This document shows, piece by piece, positions 31,209-41,914 of a stretch of DNA of 64,000 nucleotides. Position 1 is the first letter of the stretch, and every line of letters begins with the position of its first letter. The position numbers and the translations under genes are program-made. This DNA comes from Parelaphostrongylus tenuis (lineage: Eukaryota; Nematoda; Chromadorea; Rhabditida; Metastrongylidae): positions 372,001-436,000 of the forward strand of contig JAHQIW010005280.1 in assembly GCA_019055375.1 (NCBI GenBank). The letters are read 5' to 3'. Below the pieces are notes generated by a model. The model was not told the DNA's origin and ran no database searches. It saw only the letters and a program-made list of their open reading frames with translations.

Positions 31209-34200
31209 ATTATTTCAAAGCATCCAGATATGGAGTTAGCTCAGCTCCGCTTCCTAGTCAATCATCCGGATCTCGATAAAGATATTAAGAAGCAAAAACT
31301 CGATCAGTTTCAGGCTGTGAGTTTTCATCTTGTTTGTACTAACAGCTCCCATAATTTAGAGGGATTTTTTCATTACAGGCCATAAAAGAGAACGATATGG
31401 CTCCGTTATACGAGTTACTGTGTGAAGAAATCGGTCTGACTGTGGATCAGTCATTGCTCGCTGAAATGAAGGAAAAGAATGCGAAACGCTTAAAAGAAAT
31501 CGATGCCGAAATTGAAGATGCAGAGAAAAACCTTGGTCAGTTTTGTGTTAGGCTTTCTTCCACAGTTGTCTTATCTGTTTATATGGGCTCCGTTTAGTCA
31601 ATGCGATCCTTAATTTCCATCGCGAAATGGAGTAAGAGAGGGTGGAGAGAATTCTGTTACTAGGCGCACCTCCATAAGGTCCTTTAACCTTTTGGCGAGC
31701 ATGAGAGTCTTTTGATCTCCACCGCGCGACGTCAAATCTCACTCCAGCTGCTGTAATGACAGTGTCAGGTCTCGTGGGAAAACAGGCAGACAGCCAGACG
31801 TCCGCCTGACTATCGCAAGCGACGGGGCCTCGACGTCTGTCTATCAACGCGGTCCTAAAAGGGAAAAATGACAATTTCAGCTATTTTAATCGCTACGGTT
31901 CCTCTCCTTCTCGCTGTCTTTCTTTTTCTTTTCCTCTTCCTCTCGTTCTTTTTCTTCTCCACTTCTCTCCACCTCTCTCCTTCTCTCTCTCTCTCTTCTT
32001 CTCTATCTCCTTCTCTCTGCCTTTTTCTCTTTCTGAGATATCATACGTTACTGAGCTTGTGTTTGTCTAAGGTGTAAGACGAAAAATGTTCTCCTTCTAT
32101 TGTCGGTATTTTTTTTATAAGCAATGAGTTGACTTCAGATCAAGTCCTAAACTCTTGTAGCCCCACTCGCACTGGATTTCGTCGAAGAATAAAGAAGAGA
32201 GAGTGAGAGTGAGACGGAAGGGACGGGGTAAGGTGTGAAAGCGGGAATTCAATCCAAGAGGGATATCCGTCAAAGTTCTACAGATAACATTGAAAGCTAT
32301 TTTAATCTCCACAGTCTCTCCCACTCCCTCTTTGAGATATTCCATGTAATTGAGCATATGTTTGCCTAACAGTTGAAACAAGCATTTTTTCTCTCTTGTT
32401 AACGATCTCCTTTTGGGTCAGGAATGATTTGCAGAGTTCGGTTTAGTCCTTAGCTCTTTTTCTTGAACAGCTGCTCAATGGTTTTAAAACTTTGGCAAAG
32501 CGAAAAGTTTTTTTCGATTATTGAAAGGCTATACCTAGTGATCCATCCCTCCGGGGTCAGTGAATTGGTACCAGACAAGTCTCAGAGTTGTCTGGGAGGA
32601 TAAGCAGCACTGACTCGGTTCAGCGGGAGGTCACCGCGAGTCATTGTAAAGGCCAGAAATGCATTCAGTCACCTCAAACGAAGTTAAAAATTGAGGTCGA
32701 ATGCATGGCGCATCCCTCAGGGATTGATCAACGCCGAGAGCTTTATCCTTTTCTCCTTTATACTTAATGATAGAGTGGTGTGCAAATACTTTTTGCGTCA
32801 GATTGGATTGGAATTCACATTTCACCCTATCCGGGACGCGTGCTGAACCGTTGCACTATCGACGCCTGTTTTGACATCATTCTTCCATCACTACAATCCG
32901 CTATCTGTCAACAGTCAACCGTCAACGGTCTGGCTTCATAATAGCTATCGACATTGAACCCACTTATGCTGACAATATTGCGTATTAATGATCAATTAGA
33001 ATTCAGTTTATTGGACCGCATCTAGCGGTGGTATGATGTTATAATATATCCAATGAAAATTGAAGAGCTGTTCCTAAGAAACTCATTTTGTCAAAATGTG
33101 TTCTCTTCTCATGCGTATTCTGTGCTCCTCTATCGTGTGATAGCAGTTTCTTTTCCCAATTTTATGGTTGAAACGATTCTTGTTCTGTAATTGATGCTCT
33201 CAGGCTCTTAGGCGCATTGTAGCAGCGATACGGTACAGTCTTGTGAAAACCCTCTACCTTCCAGGTTGATTCTCCTTGGTCTACCTTCGGGGTCACGTCA
33301 TTGTTTTGGGGTTACTTTGTTAATCTCTGATTAATCGAAATCTGTGTTCAGGCGGTACCGGAAGTTCGTCAAGCTTGGTTAAGAAAGTTTGAGTATTACT
33401 GTCAAATTGGAGATAAGGAGAATGTGTGCAAGACTTTCACGGTAGTTATCTTGGAATTCTCATGGTCGTTGAACTTGCCTGTTTGATTAAAAAATGCTGT
33501 TTTCAGTCAACCTATGACAAAAACAGTTGGAATGGGCTATAGGATTGATCTTGTGTTTAATAATGATTCGCGTGTGGGACTGTTTTTCCTTGATCATAGC
33601 CTAATCACCCAGCACATCACTAAGCGAAGGAGTTAATGGAACAGGTTTCAACTTAATTGTTGGCATTTTTGATAGGATTTGTTCGATTTTTTCCCTTTCT
33701 AGCGAAATTTATGTCAAAACAACCAATATAGGGCGGTGACTGGGAGCGAAAGAACCGTCTTCGATCCTACGAAGCGCTATACAAGATGTCAGTAAGAGAT
33801 TTCAGTGGAGCTGCTCACCTTTTCCTCGAAGCCGTACCCACATTTGGATCGTACGAATTGATGACATATGAGAATCTTGTGTTCTACGCCGTAGTAACGT
33901 CTCTATTCGGTTTGTCTATTCGCATTTATTTTATGGTTAGACCAATCATTTGACTTATATATTTCAGCCCTCGATCGTCCAGACCTTAGAACGAAAGTGA
34001 TCAAATGTAATGAGATCCAGGAGCAGGTTTGTGCAGCGCCTGCTAATCTTGTCTTTTTTTTTCCATTTTTTTTCTCTCAGCTTACTGGTGGTGGAGCCAA
34101 TGGTGCTTTGATCCCGGTTCGAGAATACCTTGAGGCTTACTATGGATGCCAGTATGATCGCTTCTTCATCCACTTGCTGCTCTCTGAGAGCGAAAGAGTG

Positions 34201-36814
34201 AATTTCTACTATTTTTTTCTATCTCCTCTTCCTTTATTTTCTCCTAAAATCACCATAATGTTTCAGTTCAAATTCGACCGCTACTTAGCTCCTCATTTTA
34301 ACTATTACTCACGTGGAATGAGACTTCGTGCATACGAACAATTCCTTACGCCATACAAAACTGTGAGTGCTTTACTTTGAAGTTAAAACTTTGGCGACCC
34401 CTATTACGTTTGACGGCTAGCTCACAAAGGTTGAGTTGATCTCATTTTTATGCTGAGGAGCAGAATAACAGGTATGAATTGACCTCCATTCCTACGTGGG
34501 CTTTACCATCCACGCCTTTCAACTCTAAGCTGGTGCATCTTATAAGGATATTTATTGCTAGAAATAAAATCTTTATTTGCACTTTGGCGATATTTGGGAT
34601 ACATCGTACGGATTTTTACGAAGATTTTCTGAGCTGCCTAGATTGTCCTTGAGACTCTTAGCAACAGCTACATTATCTTCCTACTCAATGACCGTAATTT
34701 GGTATCTTTCTAGGTCATGAGAATGAAATTTACTTTTTTGTGTATAGCGACCGATTTCTTCGGGTAGCTTGCTGAGATTTCAAATGTAAATTGCGTATAC
34801 CCACGGGTGGTTTGACGGACAGGATCAAATCGAGCTCATTTGCAGACGACTTCTAAGCCTCCTCCTCGTTCCTGTAACAAAATAGCAATTCACTTGATTG
34901 CAGGCTTTTGACTGAATTGTCTTATAAGACACAATCTCAATATTCTAGAACACAAACTCATGCATACATGGCCATATTAACACAAAGACAAAGGTTTATT
35001 ACTAATACTCGGAATTAATAGTATTTCGCCTCAGGCGGGAATCGAACCCGCGTTTCATCCTATCCGGGAACGCGTGCTCTACCATTACACCAGCGAGGCA
35101 CGTTTGCCCGACCACTCATTCTTCAACATCATAACAGTGCGAAATGCATTAAAAATACTATTAATTCCGAGTATTAGTAATTAGAATAGCTGTCTTCTCA
35201 AATCGGTTTATAAAGCGAAATCGCAAACCCGATCAAACCTGTCAAAGGTTGGTGGCTGATAGCTAACATAGAGATGTAGAAGAATGAGTGGTCGGGCAAA
35301 TGTGCCTCAGTGGTGTAGTGGTAGAGCACGCGTCCCCGGATAGGATGAAACGCGGGTTTGATTCCCGCCTGTGGCCGCGTTTCTGCTCACCACTCAATTC
35401 TCTTAGGTACAAAGGTTATTTTTTAACTCTTGCGGCTACGAAAGTAGTCGTGTCATGGATCTAACTAGGTCTAAATGGAGCTCACGGTCGCTCTTGATCC
35501 GCTTTCAACATTTTGTGGCTAATCGTTCATTGGCCGAAAAAGCCGTGTTGCAAAAAAGTAATGGCTTGCGATAGCGGGCAAACCTGAATCGTACCGTCCA
35601 CTTTGTTTCATGTAGCATTGGATTTGAACAAAAGACTGTAGCAATGTGTATTTTGTGATCAGGTGCGAATGGACATGATGGCCAAAGATTTTGGTGTTTC
35701 TCGTGGATTCATTGACAAGGAATTGCATCGCCTCATAGCTGCTGGGCAGTTGCATTGCAGGTGAGCCATCTTGCTAGAAATTTTTTCAGAATCTGTTTTT
35801 ATGCGCAGTTATTTTTTACAGAATTTGACGCAGTCCGCGGTGTAATCGAATGAACCACCCTGACTCGAAGAACTACCTGTACAAAGCAGTCATAAAGTGG
35901 GTTAAGGCTCTTCTTCTTGTGAATTGCAATCAAATCAATGCCTTATAGTGGATAAATGAAAATTGAATCTTACAAATTTTGAATATTCACAAGGACGTTT
36001 AGCGTTTTCTTTTATTAACGGTTTAGATATAACCTCATGTTTGGCCTACATATCATTTCGATCTGAGAAGCGAACATTCATTCTACCTTAGTATCATCAA
36101 GTAGTTAATTTGCTCCTCTCAAATATCCTTGATGAGCTCGTAAAAGTTTCAGTAATGTGACTGTCAGTGACATTGAGAACTTTTGATAAAGATAATCTGC
36201 CGAAACGTGCTGACTCTCCGTCAGCTTAGAACGGATACTTTGTAGGGCACGATAACTTTATATCTCACATCTGCTTGATCGTATTTGCGAACTCTGTGTA
36301 GATATTTCTGAACAGTCGTCGAGGTTGAAGTGGTGAGATGAATGTCAGTGTGAAATTGAACTTCTTCCCAAGTTCATTCTGCTAAGGTATTCTAACAGAG
36401 GTCGTTTAATTATTTCCTGTCTAACTCCCATAGCGTTGAGTGACATGAAATTTTTGAACCTCGGATAGAAGTCGAATCCACATCTCGTCCTCTTCGTGAG
36501 CGTGCGCTAGCACAGGCCTCCAGAAGGCGTGACATGGGTTAAACTTCCTGCTGAGGCTGGACATTCTGCATACTGCTGAGCATTATTCTATATTCAATTA
36601 AAACATCATATTAGTGATAAAAACGGGTAACTAGAGAATTATTGAAGATTTCGTGTCTGTTTGCAGAATATTTTTGAAAGAAACATTTTGTCTTGCCACT
36701 TGATTCGAGAACTCATCTGTCTGTGTTTTTGATTCGATTTTGTTCGTTATTTGCAGAGATGGAGACATTCTTTTGAATCGTATCCAGAAATTAGCACGAG
36801 TCATCAATGCATGA
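31209..36814 (+). CDS. rpn-7: 26S proteasome regulatory subunit Rpn7 (PSMD6)
   Basis: PCI-domain subunit of the 19S lid that links lid to base and helps position ubiquitinated substrates. Exons: 31209-31316, 31379-31535, 33352-33441, 33507-33644, 33732-33909, 33968-34026, 34081-34197, 34267-34362, 35663-35760, 35822-35896, 36757-36814 (TGA). The exon with the start codon is not identified. Diagnostic residues: AEIEDAEKNLG, QAWLRKFEYYCQIGDKEN, DWERKNRLRSYEALYKM, FNYYSRGMRLRAYEQFLTPY, FIDKELHRLIAAGQLHC and the terminal ILLNRIQKLARVINA. Several exons carry indels: extra G near 33360, extra A in the run at 33519-33523, extra A near 33562, extra GT near 33573, missing G near 33624, extra T near 35824, missing A near 35849. 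Splice sites and remaining protein are intact, so consensus error is likely. Intron 8 contains a tRNA-cored MITE and a SINE head. Confidence 0.93.
31680..31862. repeat. GC-rich repeat family E
   Basis: Starts TCCTTTAACCTTTTGGCGAG and ends CAACGCGGTCCTAAAAGGG, sharing ends with the 27.75 kb copy and GC-rich GCGCGACGTCAAATC. Inside the second Rpn7 intron (between 31535 and 33352). Confidence 0.55.
31906..32036. repeat. Pyrimidine-rich low-complexity tract
   Basis: Almost pure T/C on the plus strand with CTCTCT runs. A Leu/Phe-rich ORF across it is artefactual. Confidence 0.9.
32538..32762 (+). repeat. tRNA-derived SINE, family A, headless
   Basis: Starts at ATCCATCCCTCCGGGGTC; body GGTACCAGACAAG, GTTCAGCGGGAGG, tail GGCGCATCCCTCAGGGATTG then ATCAACGCCGAGAGC. 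The tRNA-like head is missing, consistent with 5' truncation. Confidence 0.8.
32800..32872 (-). repeat. tRNA-like SINE head, family B
   Basis: Minus strand GCGTCGATAGTGCAACGG then GTCCCGGATAGGGTGAAA, diverged at the B box. In an Rpn7 intron. Confidence 0.5.
34997..35183. mobile_element. MITE enclosing a tRNA-like core
   Basis: Perfect inverted ends of about 29 bp (ACTAATACTCGGAATTAATA and complement) flank a minus-strand tRNA-like sequence (35030-35101) whose ends pair as an acceptor stem (GCCTC/GAGGC) and which has a perfect T-arm GCGGG TTCGATT CCCGC. The anticodon region is not canonical. Within an Rpn7 intron. Confidence 0.75.
35305..35380 (+). repeat. tRNA-like SINE head, family B
   Basis: GCCTCAGTGGTGTAGTGGTA, GGATAGGATGAAACGCGGG, TTTGATTCCCGCCTGTGGC. 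Opposite orientation to the tRNA-like core at 35030-35101, which it closely resembles. Confidence 0.65.
36450..36560. repeat. tRNA-like remnants, family B, compressed inverted pair
   Basis: GAACCTCGGATAGAAGTCGA (minus-type head) directly followed by CAGGCCTCCAGAAGGCG and GGGTTAAACTTCCTGC (plus-type). In the last Rpn7 intron. Confidence 0.4.
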
Positions 36815-37204
36815 GGAAGACGCGATAGTCATTCGTACTGGTTGATCTTCACCGAGGCTCTTCGTCTTTAATGTTATCTCAATTACTACTGTAATATGAA
36901 AAGTTTGCAGTTCACTTGGTGAATTGGCTTGTATAAAGATATGCCCGGCAATCTTCTGTGAATTCGTAAACTTTTCACAGAGATTGCCGAAGTAAAGATG
37001 ATCAATATTTGTTTTGAAATTTAACGAATTGTAGCTTCCATGAAGTCAATGTTATATCTTCCGCACCCTTATGGTGAATTTACTTTGGTGTTTGAATTTT
37101 CGCATCTGCAAGTGTTATAGATCGTCAGAGTATTTTGTATCTTTGGCCAATAGTGTTACCTGATTCCAACTATATATCTACTACTAAGTGATGTGCAAAA
37201 CTGT

Positions 37205-37272
37205 GACCTCGGCAGGAATTGAACCCGCATCTCTGCCCTTCCAAGGGCATCCCCATTGTCACAAGGCGGTAG
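37205..37272 (-). repeat. tRNA-like element
   Basis: Minus strand: CTTGTGACAATGGGGATGCC, then AGATGCGGGTTCAATTCCTG and CCGAGGTC. Good B box and T-arm; A box altered. Confidence 0.45.
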
Positions 37273-37366
37273 AATAAGGGAATTCCTTGTAGATTATATG
37301 AATCCATCTGGTATAGAACAGTTGATAAGATTCACTAGAAAGAAGTATTATTCGTCTTCTCCATCT

Positions 37367-39867
37367 TCATAGACTATTTCTCCACATTGCCGCATAGTAT
37401 GCTTTTTCTCCACTCGTAATCCGTGCGTATGTATGAGTCCCTGGTGCGCAGTATGTGGCTCTTAGCGAAGGCGAGAACAACCGGACGAAGAGTGGAGCCT
37501 TAAATGTCTTCTATTTGTAATATTTAGTATTTTGACCCTTACGGGACCATCGACCCAACTCTCTGCGTGTGTGACCCTCCGCGTGTTGCGTCTTGTTCCC
37601 AACGCGCTGCGTCTAACAACGGCGTCAAACCCCCAAAGTGCCATTATCAGATGCAACACGTTGGGGTCATGCAGGGAGTTGGGTCCAAGGGTCGGTAAAG
37701 TAAGGTAATTGTACGATATTCACCTTCGCAAGGATGCTGTCATAACGTGCTGCTGTGCGTTCTATTCCATGCAGAACATTGCTTGTAACGTCTTCCCAAT
37801 GTTCTTCGATGAGCCCCGCGCGAAGCGCTTGTTCTCGGATTTGTGGAGCCTGAGTTTGTCCAGGATCTGCAACATTCCTTAGCATCTAAATTCCTGCTTA
37901 GGCAACTAACCTTCGTCTTATAGAGTATATCAGTCCAGCAGAGGTATCCATCCTTTCGTAGTATCCTTGAACATTCACGAAAGAACTGTTCGCAGTCGGT
38001 GTAGAGGTGAGATGATTCGACGTTCAGAACTATTGAAAAGAAGGTATTACAGTTTATCCCCTTGATCCAGGAGTGGTAGCCAAGGATGCTTAGTGATACG
38101 TAAGCAAAACTTTGACCCCAGACGGGATTTGAACCCTCGTTTCATCCATATCGAAAGCGCCTTTTAGCACTACACCACAGAGGCCACCTCTGCATCACTG
38201 CTACAGAGGTGGTGTATTTTCACCTACCTATATCAATCTGACGATCGCTATACGGGAGATTATGTGCATCGCCGGGAATTATGTCCGGATTTTGGCAACG
38301 CACATCGATCCGACGCCGCGAATTGATTTGATTTTTGGATGAGCCCTAGGATTTTTAATGATCTTATTGAGGATCGATTTGGAGCAATCGATTCCAAACT
38401 CGCCTTTTTATCCACATGATTCCGTTGCCTTGACCGCATCCGACGTCGAGGATTCGCAGTCCGTCTAAATCAGGGTAATGGCTGAGCGGTTTGAGCGCTC
38501 GTTCGTATAGGAAGTAGTGTGGGCGGTCCATATCTGAATCTAAGAAGATATGAATGAGCAGTGTACTTGATCTCAATTCTTTCTCAATGGCATGTATCGA
38601 AAAGGATACACGAATGTCAGAGCTATGGACGGCTTAGGAAGAAGAATATTGTCGGGAACACCAAGGAAAATCTGCCGCTAAATGAAGGTCTTAAAGAGAC
38701 TTCATGTTCAGCAATAGGACTTTACGCGATGAATTAGTCATAGACGGTCGCCATATCGAAAGGGTTAACATGAGGTCGTTCTTCAAGTTTTGGCACTAGA
38801 GTAATGAACAACAAATCTATTAATCAGAAAATTAAAAATAAATGACTTTGATATGGTTCAATTGCGCAATTTTACGAACATTCCGGTATACCACTTGCCT
38901 ATACATGATTTAAGTTGGAGCTGACGTGGGAACAAATTCTCTTGCTACTCACGGACCAATGGTGCTTAGGGAAATGCTGGTGAAGCGGCGCGCAAGAGTA
39001 ATGGAGCTTCTGTGGACGGCCCAAGCACGACAGATCCTCCAAAATGTTCCATATAGCTTTGAACTTCGCGAACCACTTCCCGCCCGTCCTTTCTGCAACT
39101 GTATTATCGCCCTAAGTGTCATGAGTCTTGCGCGTCGCTTCACTAGCATGTTCCCCTGTGAGCCATTCGTGCATGGGTAGAAAGCAAATTTGTACCCAAG
39201 ACAGCTCATTTCAAAGCAAGTATAAACAAGTTCTTTACCAAAATGTTGTTTTAACGCAATTGAACGATATGAAAATTATTCAATTTTAATTACTTCTGGT
39301 TGATAAATTTGGTACCTATTCTTGTAGCGCCAAAAGTTATAATATCACCTGTTACATTCAAGAAAGTCCTCAAGACCGGCCATCTGTTAACCTCGGCATT
39401 GTTCAATAAGTCATTCTTTGTCTTTGTAAGTCAAAACTGTGGTCAACAAACACAACTTATTCAAACACCTAACATTTCTGCGGTAATGCCTTCTTCAGAG
39501 CCTGGAAAGATCTAAGATCTTAGAGGGCAACCAGAGCTTTTCAGGCTTTGAAGAGGCGAGGCCGTCAAATTGTCAAATCCTTGGTCAACTGTATCATATC
39601 AATACTGAGTTTTTGGCCTACAAAGAGAAAAATGCGAATATATGCGAAAATATTAGCCTTGCCTGTTTCTGAGGAATGCTTCTCGACAAGCGCTGTCATC
39701 TGTTCGTCCTCCTTAGCAGATTCTATCGTGGGCCAGTAGCCGAGATTCATAAATTTGATGCCAAAAGTTGACGAGAGCTGGTTCAGCATTGGGTAAAGTA
39801 TATAACGATCGAAGAAAAAGAACCATAGTCGTAGGAGAGCGTCGCTCACTTGTTGTAGGAACCGCAT
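37367..39867 (-). CDS. Membrane-anchored SAM-dependent methyltransferase
   Basis: Class I methyltransferase (Methyltransf_11-like) on the minus strand, about 275 residues. Exons: 39867-39663, 38533-38404, 38345-38228, 38029-37911, 37885-37724, 37460-37367. Near the N-terminus a hydrophobic stretch (LLRLWFFFFDRYILYPML) should anchor it to a membrane, then FMNLGYWP. SAM-binding motif I is LRILDVGCGQGNG, motif II region is GDAHNLPYSD, and NVESSHLY with ECSRILRKDGYL forms the motif III area. Substrate unknown; motif layout recalls small-molecule or lipid methyltransferases. Exon 38345-38228 has three small indels (near 38310, 38300 and 38291) and the last exon seems to lack two bases near 37412. 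Two donors read GC (CAG|GCAAGG and AAG|GCGAGT). Divergent from TMA7. Confidence 0.85.
37530..37700. repeat. Inverted repeat in methyltransferase intron
   Basis: GGACCATCGACCCAACTCTC opposes GGGAGTTGGGTCCAAGGGTC, with GCGTGTTGCGTC against GATGCAACACGTTG inside. Small foldback element between exons 37885-37724 and 37460-37367. Confidence 0.6.
38112..38190 (-). repeat. tRNA-like SINE head, family B
   Basis: Minus strand GGCCTCTGTGGTGTAGTG, GATGAAACGAGGGTTCAAAT, CCCGTCTGGGGTC. Intronic in the methyltransferase gene. Confidence 0.6.
38890..39240. mobile_element. Mariner element, foldback derivative 2
   Basis: Plus strand at 38912: GAGCTGACGTGGGAACAAAT (transposase start, ELTWEQI-like). Minus strand at about 39209: the complementary half with GAGCTGTCTTGGGTACAAAT. 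The two N-terminal halves meet around 39050. No catalytic domain. Inside the first methyltransferase intron. Same subfamily as 44.8 and 52.8 kb. Confidence 0.7.
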
Positions 39868-40022
39868 AGTCGCTGTTGTTTGTTGAAGAGTTAAGACTGT
39901 TTGTCGTCCTCATCCGTCGAGAACATTGTGTAATGATGCCAATACGAAACGACTGAGACTGTTTGTTGATGGTCCTTTCATTTATTAAAGTAATAGAATA
40001 CGAGTGTAAATTACAGTTAATC
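39868..40022. promoter_or_regulatory. Divergent intergenic region, methyltransferase / TMA7
   Basis: 155 bp separate the start codons of two oppositely transcribed genes, so it probably holds a shared promoter. TTACAG at 40011-40017 just before TMA7 could be a trans-splice acceptor. No specific factor site is claimed. Confidence 0.4.
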
Positions 40023-40362
40023 ATGACCGGTCGTCAGGGTGGCAAGGCGAAGCCTCTGAAGCAACCGAAAACCGCCAAGAAGGAACTTGACGAGGGAAGA
40101 ATCCGGAGTTGATACGCTGTTTTCTTTCCTTATGATGGTGCTAATGTCCTGGGATAGATTGAGAATGAAGAGTTGTTATTTCAGGAAGACGTTGAATTCA
40201 AGAAGAAACAGATGGAAGAGAAGAAAAAGTTGGCTGAGATAGCCGCAAAAGCCAGTCAGAAAGGACCCTGGGTAAGTTTTATCTGTTCAAACGTAGCTAA
40301 TTTGTTAGCTGAAGCTATACATTTTAGTTGGTGGCGGCATAAAGAAGTCGGGTAAGAAGTGA
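40023..40362 (+). CDS. TMA7 / CCDC72 translation machinery-associated protein
   Basis: Small, highly basic ribosome-associated protein. Exons 40023-40094, 40195-40271, 40328-40362 (TGA). Residues MTGRQGGKAKPLKQPK at the start, FKKKQMEEKKKLAEI in the middle and GGGIKKSGKK at the end are the family hallmarks; length (about 60-65) is normal. Two anomalies: the first donor reads GAG|GGAAGA instead of GAG|GTAAGA, and one C seems missing at about 40266 (CCC where CCCC restores phase to the last exon). An AATAAA-like signal occurs near 40429. Confidence 0.9.
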
Positions 40363-40596
40363 TTCCGAGCTTCGAGTTCTGCGTACCTCACTCATCACCT
40401 ACTGTCTTTATTGTCCGATTTTTCGGATAAATAATTGTGTCTCGTTGTGGATCATGCCAGTGATATGTGGTGGCAAAGCCTACTTTCATATAATTGAGTT
40501 GGTTCTGATTGTGGCATTAGACAAAGGCAATCTAGAAGATATCACTCATAAGAAAAAGCACCCACCTTTGTGTTACTTAGACTTAGACTTATAATC

Positions 40597-40834
40597 CAAT
40601 AGCATGTTTTGAGCCTTTCAAAGGTCTGGTATGGCACTGAGAGTGCTAGAGGTACGTTCCGGCTTTCATGCCAAGCCTAATCAGTAGTACGGCGCCGGTA
40701 CCCTTACATGTGGGGGCTTGGTTGGACCGAAAGGCATGTGCTACAGATGTAGCTTGACATGAAAGCTGAAACGTACGCTTAGCAGCAGTGGAAGTGCCAT
40801 GCTACACCTCTGAAAGGCCTTGAACATGCTATCA
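40597..40834. mobile_element. Foldback element FB8 with hammerhead-like relics
   Basis: Arms GAGCCTTTCAAAGGTCTGG and CTGAAAGGCCTTGAAC. Right arm: GGCATGTGCTACAGATGTAG, AGCTT/AAAGCT stem, GAAACGTACG, then TTAGC: the same order as the copy at 51508 but the core reads CAGATGT, so inactive. Confidence 0.6.
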
Positions 40835-40975
40835 GATTGAATGGAATCTTAATGGAAGTTTCAATAGGCAGTTGAGTAGAAAGGTAAACTTAGAATTAAT
40901 CTGCATCGCCTTCAATTAGATGACGACAAGGACTCTTCTTATTTTACCGTTTTAGTAGCAGTGCTATGATGTCAC

Positions 40976-41165
40976 AACTATATATCCAAGAATGTTGGGT
41001 GATAAGCAAAACTCTAAATCTCGCCTGGAAGTTGAACTGATGTCTCACTCTAGGAGAGGGGCTAACCACGGCCCTGTTCTGCTATCACTCTTCTTGCTAT
41101 TTCAACTTCTTCCTGAGACTCCAAGTTTTGCCTATCATCCAATATTCTTGGATATATAGTTATAG
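40976..41165. mobile_element. MITE with inverted ends and tRNA-like core
   Basis: Terminal inverted repeats of about 38 bp (AACTATATATCCAAGAATGT with GTGATAAGCAAAACT, and complement) enclose a degenerate minus-strand tRNA-like sequence (GGTTAGCCCCTCTCC, CAGTTCAACTTCC). Same build as 34997-35183 with different ends. Partial end matches occur at 59.70 and 59.98 kb. Confidence 0.7.
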
Positions 41166-41914
41166 CACCACAAAGCTACTATGAGAGCGGTAAAAAGATT
41201 TTCTTTAAGTTTAAGGGGTATATTATAACGTTGACAGGCCAGATGCTATCTCTCAGTCTGTTTAAAATAATTTTGACCTCTCTCTCTCTGATGTCCAAAG
41301 ATAGGCTGCACGACACATCGGACAGGCTTGTGCCTGTCTGTTTTTGTTTTATGAACGAACGTTCGAGACCGAGCGTCATTGTTGCAACGCATATATCTGC
41401 ATATGGTGTGAATCAAGAAATGTCTTATTCGACAGGTCTTGTACTCAGTGTAATTTCTGTTTAGTTAACCAATTAAGGCATTATTTCCGAAGGCCATGAC
41501 AAACTTTCCCGATCACTGGAACTACCAATTTTATTTAACGCTTATTCAGGAACACAAGACGTGCTTACATGTCCAAACATTAACGTCGAGTCCCTCTCTC
41601 TCTCTCTCCTCCCTCATTGCAAGACGCAGGCGTCTTGCTTGTCAAAGATAAAAAATGGACCCGAAACAGTTCAACACCAAAAAATACATTATTTATCTCT
41701 AATCAATAATATAGTCACAAAATTTCGAAATAGGTAATGTACATTAAGAATTCAAAATAGACAAGTGAAAAAACCACCAGGTGAAATCATGTGTGTCTGA
41801 TCTGATGTTGGAATGAACCTGAGGATCTACTAATTATGCTGCTGAGCTACCACCGAATTTGTGAGAATAAGTACAGAATGTGAAAATGGGAGCCAACGAT
41901 CACAAGAATGATAC

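Noticed and set aside
35030..35101. Functional tRNA gene
   Set aside because: Acceptor and T-arm are good but the anticodon arm does not form a normal 5-bp stem with a 7-nt loop; treated as a tRNA-derived element.
36180..36245. Hammerhead-like CTGCCGAAACGTGCTGAC
   Set aside because: GAAACGT is present but there is no proper CTGANGA and no paired stem II.
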